A program made the position numbers and the translations under genes. A DNA stretch of 64,000 nucleotides from Melghirimyces algeriensis (GTDB taxonomy: Bacteria; Bacillota; Bacilli; Thermoactinomycetales; DSM-45169). The number at the start of each line of letters is the position of its first letter. Within the stretch, counting starts at the first letter, position 1. Below are positions 7,835-16,788 of the stretch, piece by piece. Under the pieces are notes generated by a model, which saw only the letters and a list, made by a program, of their open reading frames with translations, was not told where the DNA came from and ran no database searches. Location of the stretch: positions 1-64,000 of the forward strand of contig NZ_FXTI01000003.1 of NCBI RefSeq assembly GCF_900182565.1. The letters run 5' to 3'.

Positions 7835-8557
7835 ATGATTAATAAAAATTCCCCTCTACCGATCTATGCACAACTGGAAGAACAAATCCGGGAGCAGATC
7901 GAAAGTGGAATATTAGGTCCAGGGGACACTCTTCCCTCTGAACGGGAATTCTGTGAACGACATGGTATCAGCCGAATGACCGTACGCCAGGCAATTAATA
8001 ACCTGGCGAAAGCGGGATATCTAAGACGTGAAAAAGGAAGAGGAACATTTGTTTCAGAAAGGAAAATGGAACAGCAACTGCAGGGATTGACCAGCTTTAC
8101 GGAAGATATGAAGGCCAGGGGAAGAAAACCGAGCAGCAAACTGCTTCATTTTGAAATTGTTCCAGCTGTTGAATCCATTGCTCAAACGCTTTCCATTCCA
8201 AAACATGATCCGGTTTATCACATCAAACGTATACGCATGGCTGATGGAGAGCCGATGGCGTTGGAGACCACCCATATTCCGGCCAATTTGGTTCCCGGTC
8301 TTACACCGGAGATTGCAACGGGTTCCATTTACAATTATTTAGAAGAACACCTTTCCATTGCAATCGACTATTCCAATCAGGTGATTGAATCCGTAACTGC
8401 AAGTGAGACGGAAAGCCATTACCTCGATATTCCATCCGGATCACCCATTTTGCTGATGCAACGGGATACGTTTCTAAAAGACGGAACACCGGTGGAAACA
8501 GTCAAGTCGGCTTATCGAGCGGATCGGTATAAATTTGTCACAGTGATTCGGCGATAG
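7835..8557 (+). CDS. nagR: GntR/HutC-family repressor of GlcNAc genes
   Basis: A 240-residue regulator: N-terminal winged helix (PLPIYAQLEEQIREQIESG, then LPSEREFCERHGISRMTVRQA) and a C-terminal UTRA effector domain that in NagR/YvoA binds GlcN-6-P or GlcNAc-6-P. Same gene order (nagA-nagB-nagR) as in Bacillus subtilis. It should repress both nagP and its own operon through the two dre-like sites at 5691 and 5804 and release them when amino-sugar phosphates build up. AAAGGAG lies before the ATG. Confidence 0.92.
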   Translation: MINKNSPLPIYAQLEEQIREQIESGILGPGDTLPSEREFCERHGISRMTVRQAINNLAKAGYLRREKGRGTFVSERKMEQQLQGLTSFTEDMKARGRKPSSKLLHFEIVPAVESIAQTLSIPKHDPVYHIKRIRMADGEPMALETTHIPANLVPGLTPEIATGSIYNYLEEHLSIAIDYSNQVIESVTASETESHYLDIPSGSPILLMQRDTFLKDGTPVETVKSAYRADRYKFVTVIRR

Positions 8558-8590
8558 GGTTTGCATGGGAATAAGAGGAGGGATGGGAGG

Positions 8591-9316
8591 GTGTTTGAAC
8601 GATATTTTTTTGAAGTTGGAAAACGGTTGCGTCAACTGGAAGAGGAGCAGGGCGACCAGATCAACAAGGCGGCCTCTGAATGCGCTCGTTGTATCAAGGA
8701 GGGAGGAATCCTGCATCTGTTTGGAAGCGGCCATTCCTATCTCATTGCACAGGAGGGATATTACCGGGCGGGTGGTTTGGCGCCGGTGCGCCTGATCGTG
8801 GCAGAAGACCTTCAGCTTTCCAAGGGGGGACATCGCTGTTCCATCTACGAACGGCAAGAGGGGTATGCCGCCTCTTTTCTGTCTGATCAGGATATTCGAC
8901 CGGGTGAAGTCCTGTTTATTTTTTCCACATCAGGCCGCAATCCGGTTTCTGTGGATGTGGCCCGGTTTGGGAAGAAACAGGGTGCGTTTGTCATCGGTGT
9001 GACCGCCAAAGACTATTCAAATCTCCCGTCCCGTCACTCCAGTGGTGCTTTGTTAATGGAGAGTGTGGATTTGGTCATCGATAACTGCATCCCTATGGGA
9101 GATGCGCTTTTATCCATGGAAGAGACGGCTGTGCCGTTTGCCCCTGGCTCCACCGTGCTGGGAACCGCTCTATGGAACGGCATACTGGCCAAAACGGTTC
9201 GCCTTCTGGTGGAAGAGGGGATCGAACCGCCGGTTTTTAGGAGCGGTAATGTAGAAGGCGCCGATTTATATAACAAAAAATTAATGGAACGTTACCAAGA
9301 CCGTATTCGATTTTAA
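8591..9316 (+). CDS. SIS-domain sugar-phosphate-binding protein (UPF0309-like)
   Basis: A 241-residue protein with the SIS fold that binds phosphosugars. Seen: LHLFGSGHSYLIAQEGYYRAGG near residue 40-60 and FIFSTSGRNPVSVDVA, the serine-rich phosphosugar loop. GTG at 8591 is the likely start: AGGAGG lies 8 nt upstream. An in-frame TTG at 8561 is open but has no ribosome site. It is the last gene of the nag unit, so an isomerase or etherase-type step on an amino-sugar phosphate is plausible, but its substrate is unknown. Confidence 0.85.
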   Translation: MFERYFFEVGKRLRQLEEEQGDQINKAASECARCIKEGGILHLFGSGHSYLIAQEGYYRAGGLAPVRLIVAEDLQLSKGGHRCSIYERQEGYAASFLSDQDIRPGEVLFIFSTSGRNPVSVDVARFGKKQGAFVIGVTAKDYSNLPSRHSSGALLMESVDLVIDNCIPMGDALLSMEETAVPFAPGSTVLGTALWNGILAKTVRLLVEEGIEPPVFRSGNVEGADLYNKKLMERYQDRIRF

Positions 9317-9336
9317 ATTTTCTTTGAGGTGCTACA

Positions 9337-9840
9337 TTGATCGAATGGAAAAACATAGGAACGGACAAACAGGTGGCTTTTTATTTAGGTCTGAGTGAAA
9401 CCGTCATTCCCTTTCTGCATAAAAGTGAGTTTTATCTAGATGCTCGCCAAGCATTGGATTTATGTTGGGAATGGTTTGAAACGAAGCAGGTTTCGGGAGA
9501 TGAAATCTATACGTTGTTGGATGATGGAACGGAATTCGGCGGGCTGTTTATGCAAATGCAAATGGATGAAGATCAAACGAATGAAACAACATGGGAGTGT
9601 ATTGTTTCCGCAGTATCATTCGTTGATTATCAGGCTTATGTCTACGAGGGAGAAAGGTTTCTGCCCGCTCTGATAGAAAATGTAGATGCGGTCGATGATG
9701 AGTTAATCCATTATTTTTTAGAGTGTTATGTTTCGATGGATCAGGGAAACCGAAAGAGAGCAAACGATTTTTTCCATTATTTAAAAGGGTCTGGGGTCAA
9801 AGAAAAAAATGACGTTATGAGCTTTTTCAGTGATTTATAA
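9337..9840 (+). CDS. Imm6-family-like immunity protein (orphan)
   Basis: A 167-residue acidic soluble protein with no signal peptide. Its sequence (VAFYLGLSETVIPF, QALDLCWEWFE, YTLLDDG, VSAVSFVDYQAYVYEGERFLPALIE) resembles the Imm6 family of immunity proteins that protect against polymorphic toxins. The start is TTG at 9337 with GAGGTG upstream. It sits only 20 bp after the SIS gene and is probably co-transcribed, yet no toxin gene is adjacent; the Rhs toxin array is 30 kb away. Family recognition is from memory of the pattern and should be read as likely, not certain. Confidence 0.6.
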   Translation: MIEWKNIGTDKQVAFYLGLSETVIPFLHKSEFYLDARQALDLCWEWFETKQVSGDEIYTLLDDGTEFGGLFMQMQMDEDQTNETTWECIVSAVSFVDYQAYVYEGERFLPALIENVDAVDDELIHYFLECYVSMDQGNRKRANDFFHYLKGSGVKEKNDVMSFFSDL

Positions 9841-9968
9841 GTATGTTACTATCGATTTTTCACAATAATTTCTCTCCAAAATAAAAGGAAAGTTGTATTG
9901 TTCATGTGATTCTCTTATTGTATGTTATTCTTATCTATTATTTTTGAAGACGTTTGAAGGAGGATCAT

Positions 9969-10781
9969 ATGGACCTGGAAACGATCAAATTTTTCTTCTT
10001 AGGACTGATTCAGGGACTGACGGAGCCGATTCCGGTTTCCTCCAGCGGCCATCTCTTGATGTTGTCCCATTACTTTGGAGTAGGACTTGAGGAAGACAAA
10101 CAGTTGGGATTTGCGGTGATGGTGAACTTTGCTTCCCTGTTGGCGGTCTTGTTGATTTACCGGGATGACCTGTTCCGGTTGGCAAAAAACTCCGCTTTAT
10201 ACCTGAAAGACCGGTCGGATGAATATCAGTCCGACTTCAAGTTTGTCCTCTTCATTTTGCTGGGAACCATTCCAGCTGGCGTGTTGGGTGTTCTGTTTAG
10301 CGATGTGCTGGAAGAGCACCTGACAGGAGTGAAAGTGATCGGAGGAGCCCTGTTGGTGACGGCTTTTGCCCTCTGGGTCATCCGAAACTTGAAAGGTGCA
10401 AAAAATGATGGGGATCTGACCATCCGTGAAGCGTTGATTATCGGTTTTGCTCAGGCGATCGCCCTGATTCCGGGGATCAGCCGTTCCGGTTCCACCATTG
10501 TGGCAGGGATGCTTGCTGGATTGAAACAGGATACGGCGTTACGTTTTTCCTTTATGCTCTTTATCCCGGTTAGCCTGGGCGGAGTGGTGCTGGAGAGCGA
10601 AGGAATTATGCAAGTGATCAGCAGTACCGATATGCTTCTTTCCTATGCAGTTGCATTTTTTGCTTCGCTGATTACGTCCTACTTTTCTCTGAAATGGTTT
10701 ATGAATGTGATGCGACATGGTAATCTGATCATTTTCTCCGTTTATTGTGCCATTGTAGGAACATTGGTTTTGGTGTTTTAA
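9969..10781 (+). CDS. uppP: Undecaprenyl-diphosphatase (BacA/UppP family)
   Basis: A 270-residue multi-pass membrane enzyme that recycles undecaprenyl pyrophosphate for wall synthesis and can give bacitracin resistance. Seen: the two family signatures, EPIPVSSSGHLLML near residue 16-30 (usual form EFLPISSTGH) and PGISRSGSTIVAGM near 170. The start ATG at 9969 follows GGAGGATCAT; an in-frame TTG at 9954 overlaps this ribosome site. It is a single gene, closed by a bidirectional terminator at 10791-10831. The EPIP form marks a divergent subgroup. Confidence 0.9.
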   Translation: MDLETIKFFFLGLIQGLTEPIPVSSSGHLLMLSHYFGVGLEEDKQLGFAVMVNFASLLAVLLIYRDDLFRLAKNSALYLKDRSDEYQSDFKFVLFILLGTIPAGVLGVLFSDVLEEHLTGVKVIGGALLVTAFALWVIRNLKGAKNDGDLTIREALIIGFAQAIALIPGISRSGSTIVAGMLAGLKQDTALRFSFMLFIPVSLGGVVLESEGIMQVISSTDMLLSYAVAFFASLITSYFSLKWFMNVMRHGNLIIFSVYCAIVGTLVLVF

Positions 10782-10790
10782 TGTATAGAT

Positions 10791-10831
10791 AAAACCCGGT
10801 CTTCAACCAACAGTTGAGTACCGGGTTTTTT
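10791..10831. terminator. Bidirectional terminator between uppP and proA
   Basis: Stem AAAACCCGGT / ACCGGGTTTT with T-run on the plus side and matching A-run on the other; it serves the convergent uppP and proBA units. Confidence 0.85.
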
Positions 10832-10836
10832 GAATG

Positions 10837-12078
10837 TTAACGGATCTGTCCAGAGCCTGAGATGCAGTATTTATAGGAGGTGAGCTCCCGCAACCCCATC
10901 GGACCACGGGCGTGCAGTTTTTGGGTACTGATGCCGATTTCTGCACCAAAACCGAATTGGGAGCCATCTGTGAAACGGGTGGAGGCGTTATGATAGACGG
11001 CGGCGGCGTCCACTCCCTGCATAAAACGATGGGCGGTATCATCGTTTTCCGTCAGGATGGCTTCGGAATGACCGGTGCCGTATCGGTGGATATGATCGAT
11101 CGCTTCTTCAAGAGAATCAACGATTTTTACTGCCAGGATTAAATCCAGGTACTCCGTTTCCCAATCGGCAGGGACAGCAGGGATACATTGTGGGATCAGC
11201 TGTTGGGTGTGGGAACAACCCCGGATTTCCACTCCATGCTTGTTCAGTTCCTCGGACAGCCCAGTCAGATGCTTTTCTGCCCAATCCCGGTGAACGAGAA
11301 GGGTTTCTGTTGCATTGCAGACCGCCGGGCGGCTAGTTTTGCCGTTTATTACAATACGGTGTGCCATTACGGGATCAGCCGATAAATCGATGTAGATGTG
11401 ACAGTTGCCCACACCTGTTTCCAACACAGGGACAGTGGATTCCTGAACCACCCGTTGGATGAGAGCGGCTCCACCTCTGGGGATGATGACATCGATCAAA
11501 TGGTTCATGGTGAGCAATTCCCGAACGGATGTACGGTCGGGATCTTTCACCAACTGTACTGCCTCCGGTGGCAGGGAAGTGGTTTCCAAAGCCTGTTGAA
11601 TGATCTCAGCCAAAATGGAATTGGAATGAAGAGCGGAGGAACTGCCACGAAGGAGGATGGCATTTCCGGTTTTTAAAGCAAGCCCGGTAGAATCCACCGT
11701 TACATTGGGACGAGCTTCATAGATCATTCCGATGACTCCCAATGGAGTCCGGGTCTGTTCAATACGCAACCCATTCTGGATCCGGGTCTCCATCACTTCA
11801 CCAACAGGGTCAGACAGGGTGATCAGTTCTTCCAAGCCCGATGCCATCTCTTCCAGCCGTTCTTCTGTCAGTTTCAGACGGTCCAGCAATGCGCGGGAAT
11901 ATTGCCCTTTTTCAGCCTGGTCCAAATCTTTCTGATTTTGTTTGAGAATGGACGCTTTTTCTTTTCTCAATGCCTGAGCAATGGCTTGAAGTGCATGGTT
12001 TTTTTGATCCTCGGTGGCGGTTACCAGTTTTTTAGACGCTTTGCGAGCGGCTTGTGCCTGTTGTTGAACATCACTCAT
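10837..12078 (-). CDS. proA: Glutamate-5-semialdehyde dehydrogenase (gamma-glutamyl phosphate reductase)
   Basis: A 413-residue NADPH-dependent enzyme, second step of proline synthesis, reducing glutamyl-5-phosphate. Seen: IYEARPNVTVDSTGLALKTGN, the catalytic cysteine in RPAVCNATET, and the C-terminal FGFGAEIGISTQKLHARGPMGL. ATG at 12078 is preferred because AAGGAGACC stands just upstream and the family starts here; the frame is open to 12129 but overlaps proB's end. Second gene of the T-box-controlled proBA operon. Confidence 0.96.
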   Translation of the reverse strand: MSDVQQQAQAARKASKKLVTATEDQKNHALQAIAQALRKEKASILKQNQKDLDQAEKGQYSRALLDRLKLTEERLEEMASGLEELITLSDPVGEVMETRIQNGLRIEQTRTPLGVIGMIYEARPNVTVDSTGLALKTGNAILLRGSSSALHSNSILAEIIQQALETTSLPPEAVQLVKDPDRTSVRELLTMNHLIDVIIPRGGAALIQRVVQESTVPVLETGVGNCHIYIDLSADPVMAHRIVINGKTSRPAVCNATETLLVHRDWAEKHLTGLSEELNKHGVEIRGCSHTQQLIPQCIPAVPADWETEYLDLILAVKIVDSLEEAIDHIHRYGTGHSEAILTENDDTAHRFMQGVDAAAVYHNASTRFTDGSQFGFGAEIGISTQKLHARGPMGLRELTSYKYCISGSGQIR

Positions 12079-12097
12079 CGCGGGTCTCCTTTCTTTG

Positions 12098-13213
12098 TCA
12101 TGGTATAACTGAGGCGGGAACCCAGTCATTTCGGTGGATCACCTCTTCCGGATGATGAGGCGATAAGCGGGTGACCTCTTGTGTATGCCAGCCTTTGACC
12201 TGATGGAGGAGGGTGGCAGAGTACCGGCAAAGCCCGCGTCCCAGGGGAAGATTTCCCGGTCGGATCACTTCTACAATCTCTCCAGCCTCAAATGTACCAG
12301 TTACTTCTGTAATGCCACAAGGGAGAAGACTTTTCCCTCCTGATAACAAGGCTTGTGCAGCACCCTCATCCACAGTTAGCAGACCTTGGGGGCGGGAGCA
12401 GGCGGCAATCCATTGTTCTTTTCGACTGAATCGGCGGGGTTGAGCATCCATATAAGTACCAGATCCCTTATCAATAAGCACGTGAAGCATCCAATCAGGG
12501 TGGGTTCCGGCAGAGCCGATATAAACCCGTATTCCTGTTTCGGAAGCCTTTTTTGCAGCCAGCAGCTTGGACTGCATCCCGCCGCTGCCCAGTGGAGATT
12601 TGCCTGTGGATGCCATGTGAAACAACGACTGATCCCATTGTTTAATGCGTTCAATTTTTTTTGCACGAGGGTGATCCAATGGGTTGGCGGTGTAGAGACC
12701 GTCGGTATTTGTAATCAGGATGAGCCAGTCTGCTTGCAGCAATCCGGCAACCAAGGCGGCCAGCGTATCATTATCTCCCCAACGGATCTCATCCACTGCA
12801 ACGGAGTCATTTTCATTGATGATGGGAATGATTCCTTGATTTAAAAGGCAGTTCAGGGTATTTAATGCGTTTAAATACCGGGAGCGGTGTTCAAAATCGC
12901 TCCGTGTCAACAGGACCTGGGCACAGGATTCATTTCTGCGGGCAAATTCCTCCCGATATCGTTGTACCAAGTGACCTTGACCGACTGCGGCAGCCGCTTG
13001 TTTTCCGACCAGCGTTTGCGGTCGGCAAGTAAAGCCCAGTTCATGAAATCCTGCGGCAACGGCTCCCGATGAGACCAATACCACCTGGTATCCGGAGTGT
13101 TTAAGTCGGTGAATCGATTCGACATGGTGGCTGAGTTGATTTTGATCCAGTTTTCCAGAATCATCCGTCAATGAAGACGTTCCGATTTTAACGATCAGGG
13201 TCTTTTTTTTCAT
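12098..13213 (-). CDS. proB: Glutamate 5-kinase with PUA domain
   Basis: A 371-residue kinase making glutamyl-5-phosphate, first step of proline synthesis. Seen: amino-acid-kinase fold (VKIGTSSLTDDSG, VSSGAVAAGF, INENDSVAVDEIRWGDNDTLAALVA, LGSGGMQSKLLAAKKA) and a C-terminal PUA domain (LLPCGITEVTGTFEAGEIVEV). ATG at 13213 follows a GGAGG-containing leader. The leader is a T-box riboswitch read from the same strand. In Bacillus, T-box-controlled proBA serves building of proline for protein, as opposed to osmostress proHJ. Confidence 0.96.
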   Translation of the reverse strand: MKKKTLIVKIGTSSLTDDSGKLDQNQLSHHVESIHRLKHSGYQVVLVSSGAVAAGFHELGFTCRPQTLVGKQAAAAVGQGHLVQRYREEFARRNESCAQVLLTRSDFEHRSRYLNALNTLNCLLNQGIIPIINENDSVAVDEIRWGDNDTLAALVAGLLQADWLILITNTDGLYTANPLDHPRAKKIERIKQWDQSLFHMASTGKSPLGSGGMQSKLLAAKKASETGIRVYIGSAGTHPDWMLHVLIDKGSGTYMDAQPRRFSRKEQWIAACSRPQGLLTVDEGAAQALLSGGKSLLPCGITEVTGTFEAGEIVEVIRPGNLPLGRGLCRYSATLLHQVKGWHTQEVTRLSPHHPEEVIHRNDWVPASVIP

Positions 13214-13234
13214 ATCCACTCCTCCATACAAAAG

Positions 13235-13500
13235 ACAAACACTCCCCTTCGTTCAAGGACGAAAGGGAGTGTTCTTCCGCGGTACCACCTTGGTTGACAT
13301 CTGAAGTCCACCTCTGACAGCTGTGGTGTCAACCACAGCCTGTTTCCGAAGGTAACGGTCGGGAAACCGGTCCAGCTTGTCGCTGTCCGCATCAGAAGGT
13401 GGGTTCAGATGGGCATCCCGGCAACATCTTACAGCCTCTGGATGTTGCTCTCTGGGCGGTAAGCCAATCTTACTGGCCTTCATCATCGCGTTTTCTCTTA
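13235..13500 (-). promoter_or_regulatory. T-box riboswitch, proline specifier
   Basis: Read on the minus strand: an AG-rich stem I region, GAAC followed by CCA (a proline codon; specifier on plus coordinates 13400-13402), then the hallmark T-box AAGGTGGTACCGCGG (plus 13277-13291), then a terminator hairpin CACTCCCTTTCG / CGAAGGGGAGTG (13240-13271) and T-rich tail before proB. Uncharged tRNA-Pro should bind specifier and T-box and favour the antiterminator. Boundaries are approximate. Confidence 0.93.
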
Positions 13501-13578
13501 CTCGGATTTAATTGTGTATTATTATGCACCCAGATAAATGAAAATGTCAAACAAAAATTGTTGGGGTCAGAGAAATGG

Positions 13579-14259
13579 TTATTGCAAAGATGCAGTCAAG
13601 GCTTTTCGTACCCTTTGATCCGCTTGTCTTGTCGTTTCGGGAAGCCGATATCGGGGAGAAAGTTTTAACACCCAATCACAAGCCGTAAACAGTGAGATGC
13701 GATGGCCGATGGAGACATAGACGGGTTTCGTGTGATTCTGAGTGCGTAAAACATGGCCAACGACTTCTCCCTGGTCGATTAAGGGGGTAAATGCTCCCCT
13801 GGGATCATCCGGCTCCTTTGCGTCTCCAATGAACCGGGTTTTTCCACAACCAATGGTGGGGAGATCATATAAGACACCCAAATGACTCGCTAAACCGAAG
13901 CGTCTGGGGTGTGCCATTCCTTGCCCATCACAAACCAGAAGATCCGGTGTCGTCTTTAATTGTTTAAAGGCCTTGATGATGGGAGGGATTTCTCTAAAAG
14001 AAAACAGACCGGGAATATATGGAAAGGAAGCGGTGTCTTCTGCGACAACGGATTCAACAACGTCCAGTGACTCTGCATCCAATATCACTACCGCAGCAAA
14101 CTGTTTGTCCAATCGGGGATGATAGGCAACGTCAACTCCCGCAACCATTTGCACGGTATCCATCTGATCGGTCTGAATCACCTGGGATGCCAACTGGTGT
14201 TGCATCGCTAAAGCCTCTTCCTCTTGTACGTTCCAAGGGTGAACGATGACAGGCTCCAT
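13579..14259 (-). CDS. nfi: Endonuclease V
   Basis: A 226-residue nuclease that nicks DNA 3' of deaminated bases such as hypoxanthine (or RNA inosine). Seen: QMVAGVDVAYHP with the first catalytic Asp, FREIPPIIKAF, and LLVCDGQGMAHPRRFGLASHLG with the second Asp, then GCGKTRF. It starts 41 bp after the ung stop on the same strand, so two genes for repair of deaminated bases probably form one unit. Confidence 0.93.
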   Translation of the reverse strand: MEPVIVHPWNVQEEEALAMQHQLASQVIQTDQMDTVQMVAGVDVAYHPRLDKQFAAVVILDAESLDVVESVVAEDTASFPYIPGLFSFREIPPIIKAFKQLKTTPDLLVCDGQGMAHPRRFGLASHLGVLYDLPTIGCGKTRFIGDAKEPDDPRGAFTPLIDQGEVVGHVLRTQNHTKPVYVSIGHRISLFTACDWVLKLSPRYRLPETTRQADQRVRKALTASLQ

Positions 14260-14300
14260 GCTTCTATTTCTCCTTCTGTATGATATCGTTAGACCCTCAC

Positions 14301-14978
14301 TTAAACATCAGGAATCTTCCAGTCAATTTCGGAGTGACCCGCTTCCTTCAAGAGACGGTTAATGGAAGAGAAGGGGCGGCTGCCGAAAAAGCCTCGCTTG
14401 GCGGACAGCGGAGAAGGATGAGCGGATTCAATCACCATATGCCGCTTTAAATCGATCAATTTCTTTTTCTTTTTGGCATAGTTTCCCCACAGAACAAAAA
14501 CGACAGGTGTTTCTTTTTCATTTACCTTACGGATCACGGAGTCCGTAAATGTTTCCCAGCCTTTGTTTTTGTGAGAATTGGCTTGATGGGCCCGTACAGT
14601 AAGTACAGCATTCAGCAACAAAATGCCCTGACGAGCCCAATGCTCCAGGTATCCATGATTGGGTGGGTCATATCCCAAATCGTCTTGCAACTCTTTAAAT
14701 ATATTTCGCAGTGAAGGAGGGATGGAAACACCATTACGCACGGAGAAAGAAAGCCCATGAGCCTGATTTTCATTGTGATACGGGTCCTGACCCAACAAAA
14801 GAACTTTGACCTGGGAGTAGGGTGTCAGTTCCAGCGCAGAGAAGAGATCCGCTTCGGATGGATAAATGGTATACTGTTTTCGTTCCATTTCCAGAAATTC
14901 TGTCAATTGTTGGATGTACGGCTGTTTTAACTCATGGGATAGCACATGTTCCCAATCCTGAGGAAGACGAAAGCTCAC
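14301..14978 (-). CDS. ung: Uracil-DNA glycosylase, family 1
   Basis: A 225-residue enzyme that removes uracil from DNA. Seen: LLLGQDPYHNENQAHGLSFSV with the catalytic Asp, LLLNAVLTVRA, FVLWGNYAKKK and the DNA-intercalating HPSPLSAKRGFFG. The open frame extends to 15128, but the added 50 residues have no family match and read as AT-rich leader; GTG at 14978 has GGAGGG 8 nt upstream and puts SFRLPQDWEHVL at the family's usual start. Followed by endonuclease V. Confidence 0.95.
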   Translation of the reverse strand: MSFRLPQDWEHVLSHELKQPYIQQLTEFLEMERKQYTIYPSEADLFSALELTPYSQVKVLLLGQDPYHNENQAHGLSFSVRNGVSIPPSLRNIFKELQDDLGYDPPNHGYLEHWARQGILLLNAVLTVRAHQANSHKNKGWETFTDSVIRKVNEKETPVVFVLWGNYAKKKKKLIDLKRHMVIESAHPSPLSAKRGFFGSRPFSSINRLLKEAGHSEIDWKIPDV

Positions 14979-15176
14979 CAACAATCCCTCCAAATTCAAT
15001 ATGTATTTTATATATAAAATTATGTTCAATTGGACTTTACCATGTTTATATCGAAATGAGAAGCTATATGGAGGTGAAACGAAAACATTTAGTAGGAAAT
15101 ATGCAAATATTATTTCTTTTATATACAATATTTAGTAAAATGATAAGAGATATGATAGAAATGGAGTAAGAGGTAA

Positions 15177-16715
15177 ATGGATGTGTATCCGATTGAAATG
15201 ACCATAGGGAAAATGTTACAGCGCAGAGCAAGGTTTAATCCTGCTTTGGAGGCATTGGTCGGTCCGAAGCGTCGGGTGACTTACTATGAGTATGATCAAT
15301 GGACCAATCAGGTGGCTCACTATTTGCTGGATCGGGGAGTACAAAAAGGGGATCGGATCGCTTTGTGTTCCGAGACGAATATCTTATTTCCCCTTTTATA
15401 TATGGGGGCTGCCAAGATGGGGGCGATTTCCGTTCCTCTGAACTGGCGTTCCAGTCCGGAAGTGATTCAATGGTGTATTGAACATACAGAGCCCAAGATG
15501 ATTTTTTATGATGAACCCTTTAAGGAATTGATCACCTCTTTGGATCTTGCTGAGTCTCTACCGACGGTTCAGACTTCTTTTTTTTATGACTTCCATGCTG
15601 ACTTTGAAGCGGAGCTACAATCTTATCCTTCTACTGACCCCGATGTTGACGTAAAAGGTGAAGATCCGGTGGGAATCACCTTTACTTCTGGTACCACAGG
15701 AAGACCGAAAGGTGTGGTTCTTACACATAACAATTTTTATGCAGCGGGGATTTTTAACGGATTTGCGATGGAAAACCGTCAGACTGGATTTCGTATGTTA
15801 TATGCAACCCCATTGTTTCACGCATCGGGAAACAGCATGTTGGGTTATCAGGCATTAAGCGGACTTACATATATTTTTCTCCCTCAGCTGGAACCGGACT
15901 TGTTGTTGGAAACGATAGAAAGAGAGAAGGTTCAGTCCACCTTCCTGCCTCCGGCTCTGTTAAATCTGATGTTGCCGATGATCTATCAAAAGAACAAGGT
16001 GCTCAGTTCTCTTCAACGAATCGTTACAGGGGGTTCCATTCTTTCTCCTTCCTTGGTGCGGGATTATGCATCATTGGGTTACAACATTGTACAAGGGTAT
16101 GGATTAACGGAAAGCACTTCAACGGGAACATATTGGAATGTAAGTATGGGCTATCATACATGTGATTCTGTGGGCAAGCCGTTCTTAAATGAGATGAAGG
16201 TGCTTGATCCCAATACAAGGGAAGAAGTTCCGACAGGAGAGATCGGAGAACTGGCGATTCGTGGTCCCATGCTGTTTAAAGAGTATTGGCGAAACCCTGA
16301 AGCGACGGAAAAAGCCTTTCACAATGGTTGGTTTCTGACTGGGGATGCTGTTCGGATGGATGAAGAAGGGTTTGTTTATATCGTGGATCGTTATAAGGAT
16401 GTCATCTTCTTCAGCGGATTGGATGCGATCTATCCAAGCGAGGTGGAAAAAGTCCTGAAAAAGATGGATGAGATTGCTGATGTTTCTGTGGTGGGGGTTC
16501 GCCATGATCGGTGGGGAGAATTGCCCTGTGCATTTGTTGTCAAAAAGTCGGAAGGAGTTACCCGTGAACAGGTTCTCCAATATGCCCATAACCGATTGGA
16601 AAAGCATAAGCTGGCGGATGTGCTCTTTGTGGACGAATTGCCCAGAAATCCGCTCGGCAAGGTGGAAAAGCCAAAGTTGAGAGAGCTTTATCACCCGCAA
16701 TCCTCTACTTTGTAA
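15177..16715 (+). CDS. Acyl-CoA synthetase / AMP-dependent ligase, paralogue 1
   Basis: A 512-residue adenylate-forming enzyme that would activate a carboxylic acid (fatty or aromatic) to its CoA ester. Seen: FTSGTTGRPKGVVLTH (P-loop-like motif), YGLTEST, the hinge GDAVRMDEEGFVYIVDRYKDVI and the C-terminal lysine in NPLGKVEKPKLRE. It resembles the gene at 24234-25730 along its full length, for example KGDRIAL... versus KGDRVAL... and VPLNWR versus VPVNWR. The two flank gltC-gltBD. Start ATG at 15177 with AGAGG upstream. Substrate not deducible. Confidence 0.88.
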   Translation: MDVYPIEMTIGKMLQRRARFNPALEALVGPKRRVTYYEYDQWTNQVAHYLLDRGVQKGDRIALCSETNILFPLLYMGAAKMGAISVPLNWRSSPEVIQWCIEHTEPKMIFYDEPFKELITSLDLAESLPTVQTSFFYDFHADFEAELQSYPSTDPDVDVKGEDPVGITFTSGTTGRPKGVVLTHNNFYAAGIFNGFAMENRQTGFRMLYATPLFHASGNSMLGYQALSGLTYIFLPQLEPDLLLETIEREKVQSTFLPPALLNLMLPMIYQKNKVLSSLQRIVTGGSILSPSLVRDYASLGYNIVQGYGLTESTSTGTYWNVSMGYHTCDSVGKPFLNEMKVLDPNTREEVPTGEIGELAIRGPMLFKEYWRNPEATEKAFHNGWFLTGDAVRMDEEGFVYIVDRYKDVIFFSGLDAIYPSEVEKVLKKMDEIADVSVVGVRHDRWGELPCAFVVKKSEGVTREQVLQYAHNRLEKHKLADVLFVDELPRNPLGKVEKPKLRELYHPQSSTL

Positions 16716-16738
16716 GGGAAGTATACTGGAATTTGCTT

Positions 16739-16782
16739 ATCCCAAAACGGCTGGATCATGGATCGTCCGTTTTGGGATTTTG
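16739..16782. terminator. Bidirectional terminator between ligase gene and gltC
   Basis: Stem CCCAAAACGG (16741-16750) / CCGTTTTGGG (16767-16776) followed by ATTTTGTT; serves two convergent genes. Confidence 0.75.
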
Positions 16783-16788
16783 TTATGT

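Noticed and set aside
14979..15128. N-terminal extension of uracil-DNA glycosylase by 50 residues
   Set aside because: The extension is AT-rich leader sequence without family match, and GTG 14978 has a proper ribosome site.
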